Source: CBDIDH01 sp965277595 | Lineage (GTDB): Bacteria > Planctomycetota > Planctomycetia > Isosphaerales > Isosphaeraceae | Length of the DNA stretch: 64,000 bases | Assembly: GCA_965277595.1 (NCBI GenBank) | Contig: CBDIDH010000001.1 | Coordinates: forward strand, 248,001 to 312,000 | Direction: 5' to 3' | Shown: one piece after another, positions 34,703-43,319 of the stretch | Numbering within the stretch: the stretch's first letter is position 1 | Layout: each line of letters starts with the position of its first letter | Program-made: the position numbers and the translations under genes | The notes under the pieces: model-generated | The model's database searches: none | Told to the model about the DNA's origin: nothing | What the model saw: only the letters and a program-made list of their open reading frames with translations

Positions 34703-37003
34703 ATGGGCAAGCTCAACCCGCGTTCCACGTTGCTGATAGCCCTTCTCACGGCGGCAACCACCCGCGCGGAATCAACACCGGCGCCGGTGGATTTCGTCCG
34801 CGAAGTGGCCCCCGTGCTCACCGAGCGTTGCCTCGCGTGTCATCACGACGGCAAGGCGAAAGGGGGTCTAGACCTCTCCTCGGCCTCTCGGGCCTTCTCG
34901 GGGGGCGAGAGTGGTCCCGCAATCGTTGCTGGAAAACCCGACGCGAGCCTTTTGCTTGACGCGATCGTCTCCGCCGAACCAGGCAAGCGCCCTGCGATGC
35001 CAAAAACGGGCGATCCCCTCGCGCCCGATGAGGTCGCCAGGCTACGCCGCTGGATCGCCGAAGGGGCAAGCTGGCCGCGAGGGCTGGTCCTGACCGAGAA
35101 GGCTCGGGCCGATCTCTCGTTCTGGTCGCTTCAACCCTTGCACACGTCCGCGCCTCCCGAAATCGCCTCGGCCTGGACCCGGAACCCGATCGATCGGTTC
35201 ATCCTCGCCCGTCTCCAGGCGAGCGGGCTTTCCCCGTCGCCCGAGGCCGACCGCCGAACCCTGATCCGCCGGGCGACGTTTGACCTCACCGGCCTTCCCC
35301 CTTCGCCCGAGGACGTCGCCTCGTTTGAGGCCGACGACCGCCCCGACGCTTACGAGCAACTCGTCGACCGCCTCCTCGCGTCGCCTCAGTATGGCGAGCG
35401 CTGGGGTCGGCACTGGCTGGATGTCGCTCGTTTCGGCGAGAGCACCGGATATGAGCGGAACATCATTCTCGACAACGCCTGGCCCTATCGCGACTATGTG
35501 ATCCGCACCTTCAACACCGATGCCCCGTTTGATCGATTCATCATCGAACAACTCGCCGGCGACGTCGTCGGCCGGGGCGATCCCACTGTCGAGGTGGCGA
35601 CGGCCTTTCTCGTCGCCGGGCCTTATGATAACGTCGGCAACCAGGACGCCGCCCAGGCCGCGCAGATCCGCGCCAATACGCTGGACGACATCGTCACGGC
35701 TTCGGGAACGGCCTTCCTCGGCCTGACCCTTCACTGTGCCCGCTGCCACGATCACAAGTTTGACCCGATCCCGACCGACGACTATTACCGGCTCCAGTCC
35801 ACCTTCGCCGGTGTCACCCACGGCGACCGCGAGCTTGCCTCCGCCGCCGAACGCGCGGCACGGACCGCCCGGCTCACCCCCTTGATCGAACAGGCCGAGC
35901 GCCTCAAAAAAGAAATCGCCGCGCTCAAGGCTGGCGGGAACCTCGCCGACTTCAAGGCCCAACTCGCCCAGGTCGAGGCCGAGATTCGCGCCGTTCCCCC
36001 TTTGCCGCGCGTCTGGGCCGGTCAGTTTCAGCAGCCCGGCCCCCCTTCCTATCGGATGATCGGCGGCGACCCCGCGAAGAAAGGGCCGACGGTCGCCCCG
36101 GCGAGCCTCGCGGTTCTCGGCCGGGTGACGCGGGGCTACACACTCGCCGAGAACGCCCCCGAGTCCGACCGCCGGCTCGCCCTGGCGCGCTGGCTCGTCG
36201 CCGACGAGAACCCGCTCACGCCGCGCGTCCTGGCCAATCGCGTCTGGCTCTATCACTTTGGCACGGGGATCGTCGACACGCCGAGCGATTTCGGCTACCT
36301 CGGCGGTCGGCCGACGCACCCCGAGCTTCTCGACTGGCTGGCCCTTCGCCTCAAGCAATTCGGGTGGCGGCTCAAACCGCTGCACCGCGAGATCATGCTC
36401 ACGCAGACCTATCGCCAGTCCAGCGCCTTCCGCGCCGAGGCCGACGAGGTTGACGCCTCCACGCGCTTTCTCTGGCGTTTCCCGCCGCGCCGGCTCTCGG
36501 CCGAGGAGGTTCGCGATACGATGCTCTCCATCTCCGGCCGGCTCGACCTGAAAATGGGCGGGCCTGGCTTCCGGCTCTATGAATACCGCAATGATAACGT
36601 CTCGACGTATGTTCCTCTCGACGTCAATGGACCCGAGACCTTCCGCCGCGCCGTTTACCACCAGGGTGCCCGCGCCGCCCGCGTCGATCTCCTCTCCGAT
36701 TTTGACTGTCCCGACAACGCCTCCCCCGCGCCCACCCGCGCCGCGACCACGACCCCCTTACAAGCTCTCACCCTTTTAAATCACGGATTCACTCGCGAAA
36801 TGTCCCGCTCACTCGCCGACCGCCTCCCTCGCGAGGCCGGTCCCGACCCCTCCGCCCAGGTCGCCCGCGCTTTCTTCCTTGCCTTTTCCCGTCTCCCCTC
36901 TTCCGACGAGACCCAGGCTTCCCTCGCCCTCATCCACCGCTTCGGCCTCCCCTCTTTCTGCCGCGCCCTGCTCAACACCAATGAACTCATCTCCCTCGAT
37001 TAG
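34703..37003 (+). CDS. Secreted cytochrome-c-like DUF1549/DUF1553 (PSCyt1-PSCyt2-PSD1) protein
   Basis: A 766-residue planctomycete-type protein. Signal peptide (MGKLNPRSTLLIALLTAATTRA), then a haem-c-like motif CLACHH (about 46-51) in the PSCyt1 domain. DUF1549 follows (about 155-365: NPIDRFILARLQASGLSPSPEADR, LDVARFGESTGYERN, GLTLHCARCHDHKFDPI with a second CxxCH) and DUF1553/PSD1 (about 470-745: NPLTPRVLANRVWLYHFGTGIV, FPPRRLSAEEVRDTMLSISG, TPLQALTLLNHGF). These proteins abound in planctomycetes, usually beside a DUF1501 gene, and are proposed to act in polysaccharide or redox metabolism at the envelope; no reaction is established. The DUF1501 partner begins 121 bases downstream. Confidence 0.92.
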   Translation: MGKLNPRSTLLIALLTAATTRAESTPAPVDFVREVAPVLTERCLACHHDGKAKGGLDLSSASRAFSGGESGPAIVAGKPDASLLLDAIVSAEPGKRPAMPKTGDPLAPDEVARLRRWIAEGASWPRGLVLTEKARADLSFWSLQPLHTSAPPEIASAWTRNPIDRFILARLQASGLSPSPEADRRTLIRRATFDLTGLPPSPEDVASFEADDRPDAYEQLVDRLLASPQYGERWGRHWLDVARFGESTGYERNIILDNAWPYRDYVIRTFNTDAPFDRFIIEQLAGDVVGRGDPTVEVATAFLVAGPYDNVGNQDAAQAAQIRANTLDDIVTASGTAFLGLTLHCARCHDHKFDPIPTDDYYRLQSTFAGVTHGDRELASAAERAARTARLTPLIEQAERLKKEIAALKAGGNLADFKAQLAQVEAEIRAVPPLPRVWAGQFQQPGPPSYRMIGGDPAKKGPTVAPASLAVLGRVTRGYTLAENAPESDRRLALARWLVADENPLTPRVLANRVWLYHFGTGIVDTPSDFGYLGGRPTHPELLDWLALRLKQFGWRLKPLHREIMLTQTYRQSSAFRAEADEVDASTRFLWRFPPRRLSAEEVRDTMLSISGRLDLKMGGPGFRLYEYRNDNVSTYVPLDVNGPETFRRAVYHQGARAARVDLLSDFDCPDNASPAPTRAATTTPLQALTLLNHGFTREMSRSLADRLPREAGPDPSAQVARAFFLAFSRLPSSDETQASLALIHRFGLPSFCRALLNTNELISLD

Positions 37004-37030
37004 CGATCGCTATCTTGAACAACCGATGAC

Positions 37031-37107
37031 TGTCCTTTGCCCTCTGTCCTTTGCCCTTTGCCCTTTGCCCTTTGCCCTCTGTCCTTTGCCCTTTGTCCTT
37101 TGTCCTC
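37031..37107. repeat. Family-B heptamer array, 11 units
   Basis: Eleven in-phase units TGTCCTT/TGCCCTC/TGCCCTT/TGTCCTC lie between the DUF1553 stop (37003) and the DUF1501 start (37125), where the ribosome site of the second gene should be. The array ends 17 bases before the ATG. Confidence 0.9.
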
Positions 37108-37124
37108 TCCCCGGAGCCGCCCCA

Positions 37125-38555
37125 ATGCCCACCGACCCCGCCCCGTTGCTCGACCGGCGACGCTTCTTCGGCGACCTCGGCGCGGGGTTCGCCGGGGTGG
37201 GACTGGCAAGCCTGCTCGCGCGCGAGTTGAACGCGGCCGAGTCGTGGACGCCCGGCCGACCGCAGTTTGAGCCAAAAGCCACGCAGGTCCTCCACATTTT
37301 TTGCCCGGGCGCCGCGTCGCACATTGACCTCTGGGATCATAAGCCAGCCTTGACGCGTTACGACGGCACCGCGCTTCCCGGAGAGGAGCACCTCGTCAGC
37401 TTTCAGGGCAAAAACGGCCCGTTGATGAAAAGCCCCTGGCGGTTCGACCCCAAAGGAGAGTCTGGCAAGCCCTGGAGCGAACTTTTACCGTTCATGTCCG
37501 CCCACGTGGATGACATCGCCTTCGTCCATTCGATGACCTCGCGGACCAACACGCACGGGCCTGGCTGTGTTTTCATGAACACGGGTTTCGTCCGCGAAGG
37601 TTATCCGAGCGCCGGGGCCTGGGTGGGCTACGCCCTCGGCAGCGGCAACGATGACCTGCCGACCTTTGTCGCCATTCCCGACGTCCGCGGCGAGCCCCCC
37701 AACGGCCAGGCCAACTGGGGCAACGGCTTCCTCCCCGCCCGACATCAGGCCGTCACGCTCAGCGCTCAACAACCTGTCCGCAACCTCCAGCCGCCCGCCG
37801 GCGTCTCGCCCGGTGAGGAAACCGCCTCGCGCGACTTCCTCAGCCTTCTCAACGCTCGACACGCCGAATCGCACCCCGGCCGTTCCGAGCTTCGGGCGCG
37901 GATGGCCTCATACGAACTGGCCGCCCGGATGCAGCTTGCCGCGCCCGAGGCCACCGACCTCAACGGCGAGCCCCGGCACGTCCGCGACCTCTACGGCGCC
38001 GATGATTCAAACTCGCTCAAGGCCGCGTATGCCCGCAACTGCCTCCTGGCTCGTCGGTTTCTGGAACGCGGGGTCCGCTACGTCAGCCTCTATTGTGCCT
38101 CGCGCGCCTCGGGGGTCGATGGCCTGCTCAACTGGGACGCTCACAAGACGCTCAAGGCCGATTACGAGCGTCACGCCCCCATCTTCGACCAGCCGACCGC
38201 CGCCTTGCTCACGGATTTGAAGCGTCGCGGACTCCTGGAACGTACCCTTGTCCTCTGGACGACCGAATTCGGCCGGATGCCGACCCGTCAGGAAGGCTCG
38301 GCCGGGCGCGACCACAACCCAGACGCCTTCACCTGCTGGATGATGGGCGCCGGCGTGAAAGGAGGCGTCAGCCACGGCGCCACCGACGATTTTGGCCGCC
38401 GATCCGTCGAGAACGTCGCCACCGTTTACGACTTTTACGCGACCGTCTTGCACCTCCTCGGCCTCGACCACGAGCGTCTCACCTATTATCATAACGGCAC
38501 CAATCGCCGCCTGACCGACGTCCACGGCCACGTCCTCCGCGAGATACTTTCTTGA
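37125..38555 (+). CDS. DUF1501 family secreted protein
   Basis: A 476-residue protein of the DUF1501 (sulfatase-like/alkaline-phosphatase-fold) family. The N-terminus has a twin-arginine-like signal (DRRRFFGDLGAGFAGVGLASLLA), then HIFCPGAASHIDLWDHKPAL, HVDDIAFVHSMTSRTNTHGPGCVFMNTGF, GFLPARHQAV, TTEFGRMPT and GRDHNPDAFTCWMMGAGVKGGVSHGATDDFG, all typical of the family. ATG 37125 follows the array and leaves a proper export signal; longer readings run through the repeat. It forms the usual pair with the upstream DUF1553 gene. Enzymatic role unknown. Confidence 0.9.
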   Translation: MPTDPAPLLDRRRFFGDLGAGFAGVGLASLLARELNAAESWTPGRPQFEPKATQVLHIFCPGAASHIDLWDHKPALTRYDGTALPGEEHLVSFQGKNGPLMKSPWRFDPKGESGKPWSELLPFMSAHVDDIAFVHSMTSRTNTHGPGCVFMNTGFVREGYPSAGAWVGYALGSGNDDLPTFVAIPDVRGEPPNGQANWGNGFLPARHQAVTLSAQQPVRNLQPPAGVSPGEETASRDFLSLLNARHAESHPGRSELRARMASYELAARMQLAAPEATDLNGEPRHVRDLYGADDSNSLKAAYARNCLLARRFLERGVRYVSLYCASRASGVDGLLNWDAHKTLKADYERHAPIFDQPTAALLTDLKRRGLLERTLVLWTTEFGRMPTRQEGSAGRDHNPDAFTCWMMGAGVKGGVSHGATDDFGRRSVENVATVYDFYATVLHLLGLDHERLTYYHNGTNRRLTDVHGHVLREILS

Positions 38556-38596
38556 AGAAAACAGGATCGGGAGTTTCTGATTAAAAATTTACATGA

Positions 38597-38674
38597 ATGA
38601 CCGATGATCAATGACTGAACATGGAAATTCCAGCGCACTTCATGCTTGGTCATCGGTCATTGGTCGTCGGTCAT
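38597..38674. repeat. Inverted family-A heptamers forming a 15-bp hairpin
   Basis: Units ATGACCG ATGATCA ATGACTG (38597-38617) face TGGTCAT CGGTCAT TGGTCGT CGGTCAT (38647-38674). Bases 38597-38611 pair with 38646-38660 over 15 bp with one wobble. The element starts 42 bases after the DUF1501 stop and ends 20 bases before the GTG of the next gene. Confidence 0.8.
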
Positions 38675-38693
38675 TGAAAGGGGCAAGGCTTCC

Positions 38694-39911
38694 GTGAACC
38701 TCGGCCTGTTCCTCCAAGGGCTTGGATCGATCGGCGTCTTTGCCTCGCGGGCGTTCTTGCCGGCCTTTGTCACGGCGGCCTTGCTTCGGTTCGGCCCGCA
38801 TCTGCCCTGGCTCGGCCAGGCGGGTTTGCTGCCGCGGGTCCGCGATGTCCCCTCGTGGTTTACGTCCGACGCCGCGCTGATCGTCCTTGGCCTCCTCGCC
38901 GTTCTGGAAGTCGTCGCCGAGCGCTTTCCCGAGGCGAAAGAGGCTCTAGACACCGTTCACGCCTACCTGAAAACGGCGATGGGCGTCTTGACCTACCTCG
39001 GCGTCCTCAACGCGACCGAGCGCGCCGCGGCCGGTCGCGTCCTCCTTCACAATCAGGCGGGCGTTCTGGAAATGCTCCCGGCGCTGGCGGTCGGCCTGGG
39101 CGTCTTCCTCGCCACCCAGGCCCGCGCCGCGATCCTCCAGCCGCTTGTCGAGGCCGATGAAGACGATGACCTCGGCCTTCAAGGGTTGATCCGATGGGTG
39201 GAAGACCTCTGGGGCGGCCTCGGACCGATCGCCCTCATCGTCTTCCCCGCGCTGACGCTTCTGGCCTTCGGCCTCGCGCTCCTGGCCCTCCTCCTGATCG
39301 AAAAACGCATCGAGTCGCGCGGCGATCGCTTGAAAATCGCGTGCGTTCAATGCGGCCAGCCGATCCATGCGAGCGCCCTGATGTGTCCCCACTGCAAAAG
39401 CCCGGTGAAGGCACCGCGCGACGTCGGCCTTCTCGGTCAACCGAAGCCCAGGGGGGCCGATCTCGGCTCGCTCCCCTTCCAACTTGTCGCCGTGAAGCGT
39501 TGCCCGGTCTGTGCCTCTCGCCTCTCGCGGCGGAGCGTGAAACAGACCTGTTCCGCCTGCGGGAATCACCTTCCCGAGAGTCCGAAATTCGCCTTGGATT
39601 ATGTAAAATTCCTTGATCGACGCGTGCCGATCACCTGCCTCGCCTGTTTCCTCCTCGGCCTGATTCCCGTTCTCGGCGTGATCCCTGGCGTGATTTATTA
39701 CCGGCTGACGATCGTCGCCCCATTCCGCCGTTATATCCCGACGGCTCAGGGTTTTTTACTCCGCTGGGGAGTTCGACTCGCCCTGCTGACGCTCCTTCTT
39801 TTCCAGTGGGTTCCCTTCGCCGGTGGCCTTGCCTTGCCCTTCATGGCCCTGATTCACTACGCCGTGTATCGGACTGCATATCAAAGGCTCGCATTGTCAT
39901 CAACCAGTTAA
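38694..39911 (+). CDS. DUF4126-type membrane protein with zinc ribbons
   Basis: A 405-residue polytopic membrane protein. The first ~170 residues resemble DUF4126 (LGSIGVFASRAFLPAFVTAALLRFGP and LVLGLLAVLEVVAERFPEAKEALD). Further TM helices occur near 175-205, and at the C-terminus (about 315-400). In the middle are two zinc-ribbon-like Cys pairs: CVQCGQPIHASALMCPHC (about 216-233) and CPVCASRLSRRSVKQTCSAC (about 267-286). GTG 38694 is chosen: GAAAGGGGCAAGG lies upstream, and a longer reading would start inside the heptamer array. Function unknown. Confidence 0.75.
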   Translation: MNLGLFLQGLGSIGVFASRAFLPAFVTAALLRFGPHLPWLGQAGLLPRVRDVPSWFTSDAALIVLGLLAVLEVVAERFPEAKEALDTVHAYLKTAMGVLTYLGVLNATERAAAGRVLLHNQAGVLEMLPALAVGLGVFLATQARAAILQPLVEADEDDDLGLQGLIRWVEDLWGGLGPIALIVFPALTLLAFGLALLALLLIEKRIESRGDRLKIACVQCGQPIHASALMCPHCKSPVKAPRDVGLLGQPKPRGADLGSLPFQLVAVKRCPVCASRLSRRSVKQTCSACGNHLPESPKFALDYVKFLDRRVPITCLACFLLGLIPVLGVIPGVIYYRLTIVAPFRRYIPTAQGFLLRWGVRLALLTLLLFQWVPFAGGLALPFMALIHYAVYRTAYQRLALSSTS

Positions 39912-39971
39912 ATAAACGAGCTTTTTTATAAAGCATGAATTACGTACATTCTTTTCGCAAATAAAACTATC

Positions 39972-40331
39972 ATGGATCAGAATTTAAAGAATCACGTGTT
40001 TGTCGTACCAAGGGTTATCTACGCCCCCGTTATCCTTTCGTGTGTTGTCCTGGCACTGACTCTCCTTGACAGCGCGTGGATGCTCGACGCATTGCCATTT
40101 GTCTGGCTCGGCGCCTCCGGCGCTGCCCCGAATCTGAACCTCGCCAATGGCTGCATGGCCTACCTGGCCATGATTGCCGGTTGCATGATCCTCATTTTTC
40201 ATGCGCATGAGTGTCTGGGAATTCTCATCTTGGTCGGAGCGGCTTCCGGCTACTACACCGGAGTCCTGGAGCAACGCATTCGAATGCGGCCCTTTGACAA
40301 GAATGCCTCATGTTTCCGAGGGCGCGCCTGA
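39972..40331 (+). CDS. Small hypothetical membrane protein
   Basis: A 119-residue protein with three hydrophobic stretches (about 10-35, 35-70, 75-95: FVVPRVIYAPVILSCVVLAL, MAYLAMIAGCMILIF, LGILILVGAASGYYTGVL). No domain recognised. The gene and its AT-rich upstream region (39905-39975) look lower in GC than the surroundings, with more ATT/TTT/AAA codons, which could mark acquired DNA. The start ATG 39972 has only a weak ribosome site. Single gene, same strand as its neighbour. Confidence 0.55.
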   Translation: MDQNLKNHVFVVPRVIYAPVILSCVVLALTLLDSAWMLDALPFVWLGASGAAPNLNLANGCMAYLAMIAGCMILIFHAHECLGILILVGAASGYYTGVLEQRIRMRPFDKNASCFRGRA

Positions 40332-40401
40332 TCACACTCGTGGAGTTATCCCTATCCCTCGATGACTGATCGTCAGTGTTTCACGTCCACACTCTCAGCC
40401 A

Positions 40402-41472
40402 TCAAGGCGCCTGGATCACCGGACAGGCTTCCAGAAGGCGGCGCCCCTGATGCTCGTCGATCGCCAGGCGGGAAAGGAGGCGATGGCGGATCGTGTGCAG
40501 GAGGGCGTCAATCGTCTCGGGACGGGTGTCCGCGAGCGGGATTGCGCCCCCGGCGCGTTTGTCGTGGCCGCCGGCCGTGCCGAGGCCGTCAACCACCTCG
40601 CGCAAGACCTCGCCCGATCGGCCTCCGAGCAGAGAAACGCGTACTGAGAGCTTCAACAGGTTCTCAAAAAGGCCGATCGAGAGTGCCCAGTGCACCTGAT
40701 CGAACCGGACGAAGAAGTCCGCCATTTCCGAGATGATGTCGGGCTGGGTGACCGGGCCGCACCAGCTCACGACGACGTCGCGGTAAATAAAGGCGTTCAC
40801 AAGCGCGTGTTGTACCGTGGCGAAGTGGCTTTGCGGCAGCTTCGGGTTGCGGATCTGCGCAAGCATGTCCTTGTCGGCTCGTGGAAAGAGCCAGACCAGG
40901 GCGCCGTCGTCCATCGAGCTGGATTCGCGCGGATAGCCGGAAACTTCCGATTCGATCCCATAAAGCAGGGCCGTGGCCAGGTTCGGCGGCACGGTGACGT
41001 GGCGTTCCAGCAAGTAGCCTGTCACGATCGTGCAGGTCGCGCCCACGTTCGGCCGGAGGTCGTAAAAGGCCACGTCGGTCAGCACGCCGCCGGTCTCGTG
41101 ATGATCGATCACGACCTTCGGCACCGCGTCTTCGCTGGCCCGACGCCCGGTGCGCGGCTGCGAGTCAACCATGACGACCGCCGTCTCGGCGTCGAGGGCA
41201 ATGGAATCCACGGGGCTGACCGGGATCGGTACCAGGTCGACCATCGACCGATTCTCGGCCCGAGCGATCATGCCGTCGGCGGTCAGGGTGACGGTCTTGC
41301 CTGGCAGGCAGTGGTCAATCAACGCCTTGATGCCGAGCATGCTCGCAAGGGCATCGGGGTCGGGATTCACATGCGAGACGAGAACGATCCGGGAATAGGG
41401 CGCCAGCGTCGCCAGCAGGCGCTCGGAGCGATGCTGCCGGGTCAAGGACTTTTCCGGACTGACGTCGGCCAT
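40402..41472 (-). CDS. DHH-family phosphoesterase (NrnA/oligoribonuclease-like)
   Basis: A 356-residue DHH/DHHA1 enzyme. The N-terminal catalytic domain shows VSHVNPDPDALASMLGI (DHH motif I region), AVVMVDSQPRTG, and VIDHHETGG (DHH-type histidines). The C-terminal DHHA1 domain has GGRSGEVLREV and TAGGHDKRAGGAI (GGHxxRAGG, substrate binding). NrnA enzymes degrade nano-RNA and/or pAp using Mn2+; which substrate applies here is not readable. ATG 41472 follows GAGGT at suitable spacing; a GTG two codons upstream is possible. Downstream of the DUF4149 gene on the same strand. Confidence 0.88.
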   Translation of the reverse strand: MADVSPEKSLTRQHRSERLLATLAPYSRIVLVSHVNPDPDALASMLGIKALIDHCLPGKTVTLTADGMIARAENRSMVDLVPIPVSPVDSIALDAETAVVMVDSQPRTGRRASEDAVPKVVIDHHETGGVLTDVAFYDLRPNVGATCTIVTGYLLERHVTVPPNLATALLYGIESEVSGYPRESSSMDDGALVWLFPRADKDMLAQIRNPKLPQSHFATVQHALVNAFIYRDVVVSWCGPVTQPDIISEMADFFVRFDQVHWALSIGLFENLLKLSVRVSLLGGRSGEVLREVVDGLGTAGGHDKRAGGAIPLADTRPETIDALLHTIRHRLLSRLAIDEHQGRRLLEACPVIQAP

Positions 41473-41686
41473 GATCACGGTCGGACCTCAAGGGCGCGAG
41501 ACCGATTGGCCCGCCATGCAAAGGCCCGGCCCTGTCCGCCCCCGAACGCGACCTTCCCGCGTTCGCCCAGGCCCGGGCCGTTCCTTCCATGAGAGTTTAC
41601 GATACTCGATGCGTTCGCCGCCAGTCCCCAAGCGAGAGGAGGATCAACGAGAACCCTGGCAACGTCAGATCTTGCACGGGTTTCGA

Positions 41687-42268
41687 TCACTTTGGCTGTG
41701 GAGTCGACAGTCTCTCCGGCGCAAAGGGTCCCTTGCGCAAGGCTCGTGCCTCGATCTCGGCCCGCTCGACGGGCGTCGGCTCGATGATTCCCGCGGTCCT
41801 CGGCGCCTTTCGCGCGGCGAAGGCAACCAGAAGACCCATGCCGATCAGCAAGACAACGCCATTCAGTATAACCGACCTCCTGTGCAGCCGATGAAACCGC
41901 GCCTCGCCTGGCGGTCCCTCGTCGCGCGCGGCGTTGATCTCTGGCGTGAGCACATTTCCCGCATAAAGCATGATCAAGGTTCCGGTGATCAGGGCAATCG
42001 CCTGCAATCCCACGGCCGGCCCGCGCATCTCGGGATAGCAGAGCGGCACCGCCACGGCCGAGGGCAAGGCCACCGCCCCCGCGATCGCTCCCCAGAGGTA
42101 ATACCTTGGAAAGAGCCCTCGCACGAATTTCGCCGCCGCTTCTGCATCGAGTACCTGAAAGATCAGCGGCGCCACGCCAAACGAGACGAAAATCACGCTC
42201 CCCACCCACGCCGCCATCGCGATCAGATACACCGAATCAAAGATGATGAGCAAGGTTCCCGCCGACAC
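41687..42268 (-). CDS. DUF4149-type membrane protein
   Basis: A 193-residue integral membrane protein with four predicted helices (about 5-30, 58-80, 83-105, 130-150). The first, LIIFDSVYLIAMAAWVGSVIFVSFGVAPLIF, is typical of DUF4149/CopD-like proteins. The sequence includes the family-like AAKFVRGLFPRYYLWGAIAGAVA. Its tail is basic and Pro-rich. Role unknown; CopD relatives handle copper, but conserved Met/His sites were not seen. Likely separately transcribed from the SDR gene, given a hairpin-forming repeat in between. Confidence 0.75.
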   Translation of the reverse strand: MSAGTLLIIFDSVYLIAMAAWVGSVIFVSFGVAPLIFQVLDAEAAAKFVRGLFPRYYLWGAIAGAVALPSAVAVPLCYPEMRGPAVGLQAIALITGTLIMLYAGNVLTPEINAARDEGPPGEARFHRLHRRSVILNGVVLLIGMGLLVAFAARKAPRTAGIIEPTPVERAEIEARALRKGPFAPERLSTPQPK

Positions 42269-42321
42269 GTTTTATCCTTCACGCCAGAATATCGCTCGTA
42301 CCGCTCAAGGTCCAAGGTCAA

Positions 42322-42404
42322 AGGACAGAGGGCAAACGTCAGAGGTCAGATTCTTTGCCCTTTGTCCTCTGTCCTCTGTCCTCTGTCCTCTGTCCTCTGT
42401 CCTT
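42322..42404. repeat. Family-B heptamer array with inverted partner (15-bp hairpin)
   Basis: Seven units TGCCCTT/TGTCCTC/TGTCCTT fill 42356-42404. Upstream AGGACAGAGGGCAAA (42322-42336) pairs with TTTGCCCTTTGTCCT (42354-42368) over 15 bp with one wobble. The element lies 17 bases past the SDR stop codon (minus strand), in position for a transcript-end hairpin. Confidence 0.85.
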
Positions 42405-42420
42405 CCAGCAACAACCCGCC

Positions 42421-43197
42421 TCAACCCGCCGTGACCCTTGGCGGAGCCAGACCGGCGCCGAGGCCGCCGTCGACGCCCCAGACCTGCCCGGTCACCCACG
42501 ATGTCTCGGGGCCGAGAAGCCAGGTCATCACCGCGGCGACGTTGTCGGCCGAGCCGACCCGGCCGAGCGGGTGCATCGCTTCGCTGAAGGCGCGGGCCTG
42601 GTCGGTTCGCAAGAGCGGCGCGGAAAGTGGCGTCTCGGTCAGGGCGGGGGCCACGGCGTTGAACCGAATCCCCTGTCGAGCATACGTGATCGCCGCCGAC
42701 CGAACCATCCCCTCGATCGCCCCTTTTGCCGAGGCGATCAACTCGTGATGGTTCAGACCCTGCTGAACCGCCACCGTGCTCACCAGCACGATCGACCCTT
42801 GCCGCTGCGTTCGAAAAATAGGCAAGACCGCCTGACAGGCGAGAAAGGCCGTCGTCAGGTTAATGTGCAAGGTTTCCGCAAATTCGTCGGCGGTCGCCAG
42901 ATGCAGCGCCTTCAATTTGATCGAGCCGACGCAATGCGCCAGACCCTCCAGACCGCCGAAGCGATCGACACCCCGCGCCACGGCCCTGGCCAGATCCTCG
43001 GCCTTACCCGCGTCGCCCGAGACCGCCAAAGCGTTCTCAACGCCAAGCTCAGCCGCCAGCGCCTCCAGCGGTTCCGACCTGCGACCGAAGAGAATAACCG
43101 AGCCTCCCCAGTTGACGATCCTCCTCGCCAGGGCCGAGCCAATTCCCCCCGCGCCCCCGGTAATCAACACCCGCCCTTGACTCTGCCCTTCGCTCAT
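42421..43197 (-). CDS. Short-chain dehydrogenase/reductase family protein, atypical active site
   Basis: A 258-residue Rossmann-fold SDR. The cofactor motif is ITGGAGGIGSALARR, followed by FGRRSEPLEALAAEL (Arg in the second strand suggests NADP). The catalytic Ser region is SIVLVSTVAV. The usual YxxxK reads IASAK in NHHELIASAKGA, so the catalytic Tyr is replaced by Ile while Lys is kept. The C-terminus has NAVAPALTETPL and a SWVTGQVWGVDGG ending. A subfamily with H-E-x-I-A-x-A-K at this site exists in my memory, so it may be active in another way. ATG 43197 chosen. Substrate unknown. Confidence 0.85.
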   Translation of the reverse strand: MSEGQSQGRVLITGGAGGIGSALARRIVNWGGSVILFGRRSEPLEALAAELGVENALAVSGDAGKAEDLARAVARGVDRFGGLEGLAHCVGSIKLKALHLATADEFAETLHINLTTAFLACQAVLPIFRTQRQGSIVLVSTVAVQQGLNHHELIASAKGAIEGMVRSAAITYARQGIRFNAVAPALTETPLSAPLLRTDQARAFSEAMHPLGRVGSADNVAAVMTWLLGPETSWVTGQVWGVDGGLGAGLAPPRVTAG

Positions 43198-43319
43198 CGC
43201 CGTCAACCCTCCGCCGCGCCGGGGTTTTTTCCGTTCTCGACGTTGTAGACGAGACCGGCGCGGGGTCAAGCGGCTTCGAACGACGACGAAAGGCCGTGTC
43301 CTTACCGGTCCTCAGCCCT

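Noticed and set aside
35042..36661. 539-residue minus-strand open frame opposite the DUF1553 gene
   Set aside because: Antisense shadow; no recognisable domain, and the plus-strand gene has clear haem and DUF1549/1553 motifs.
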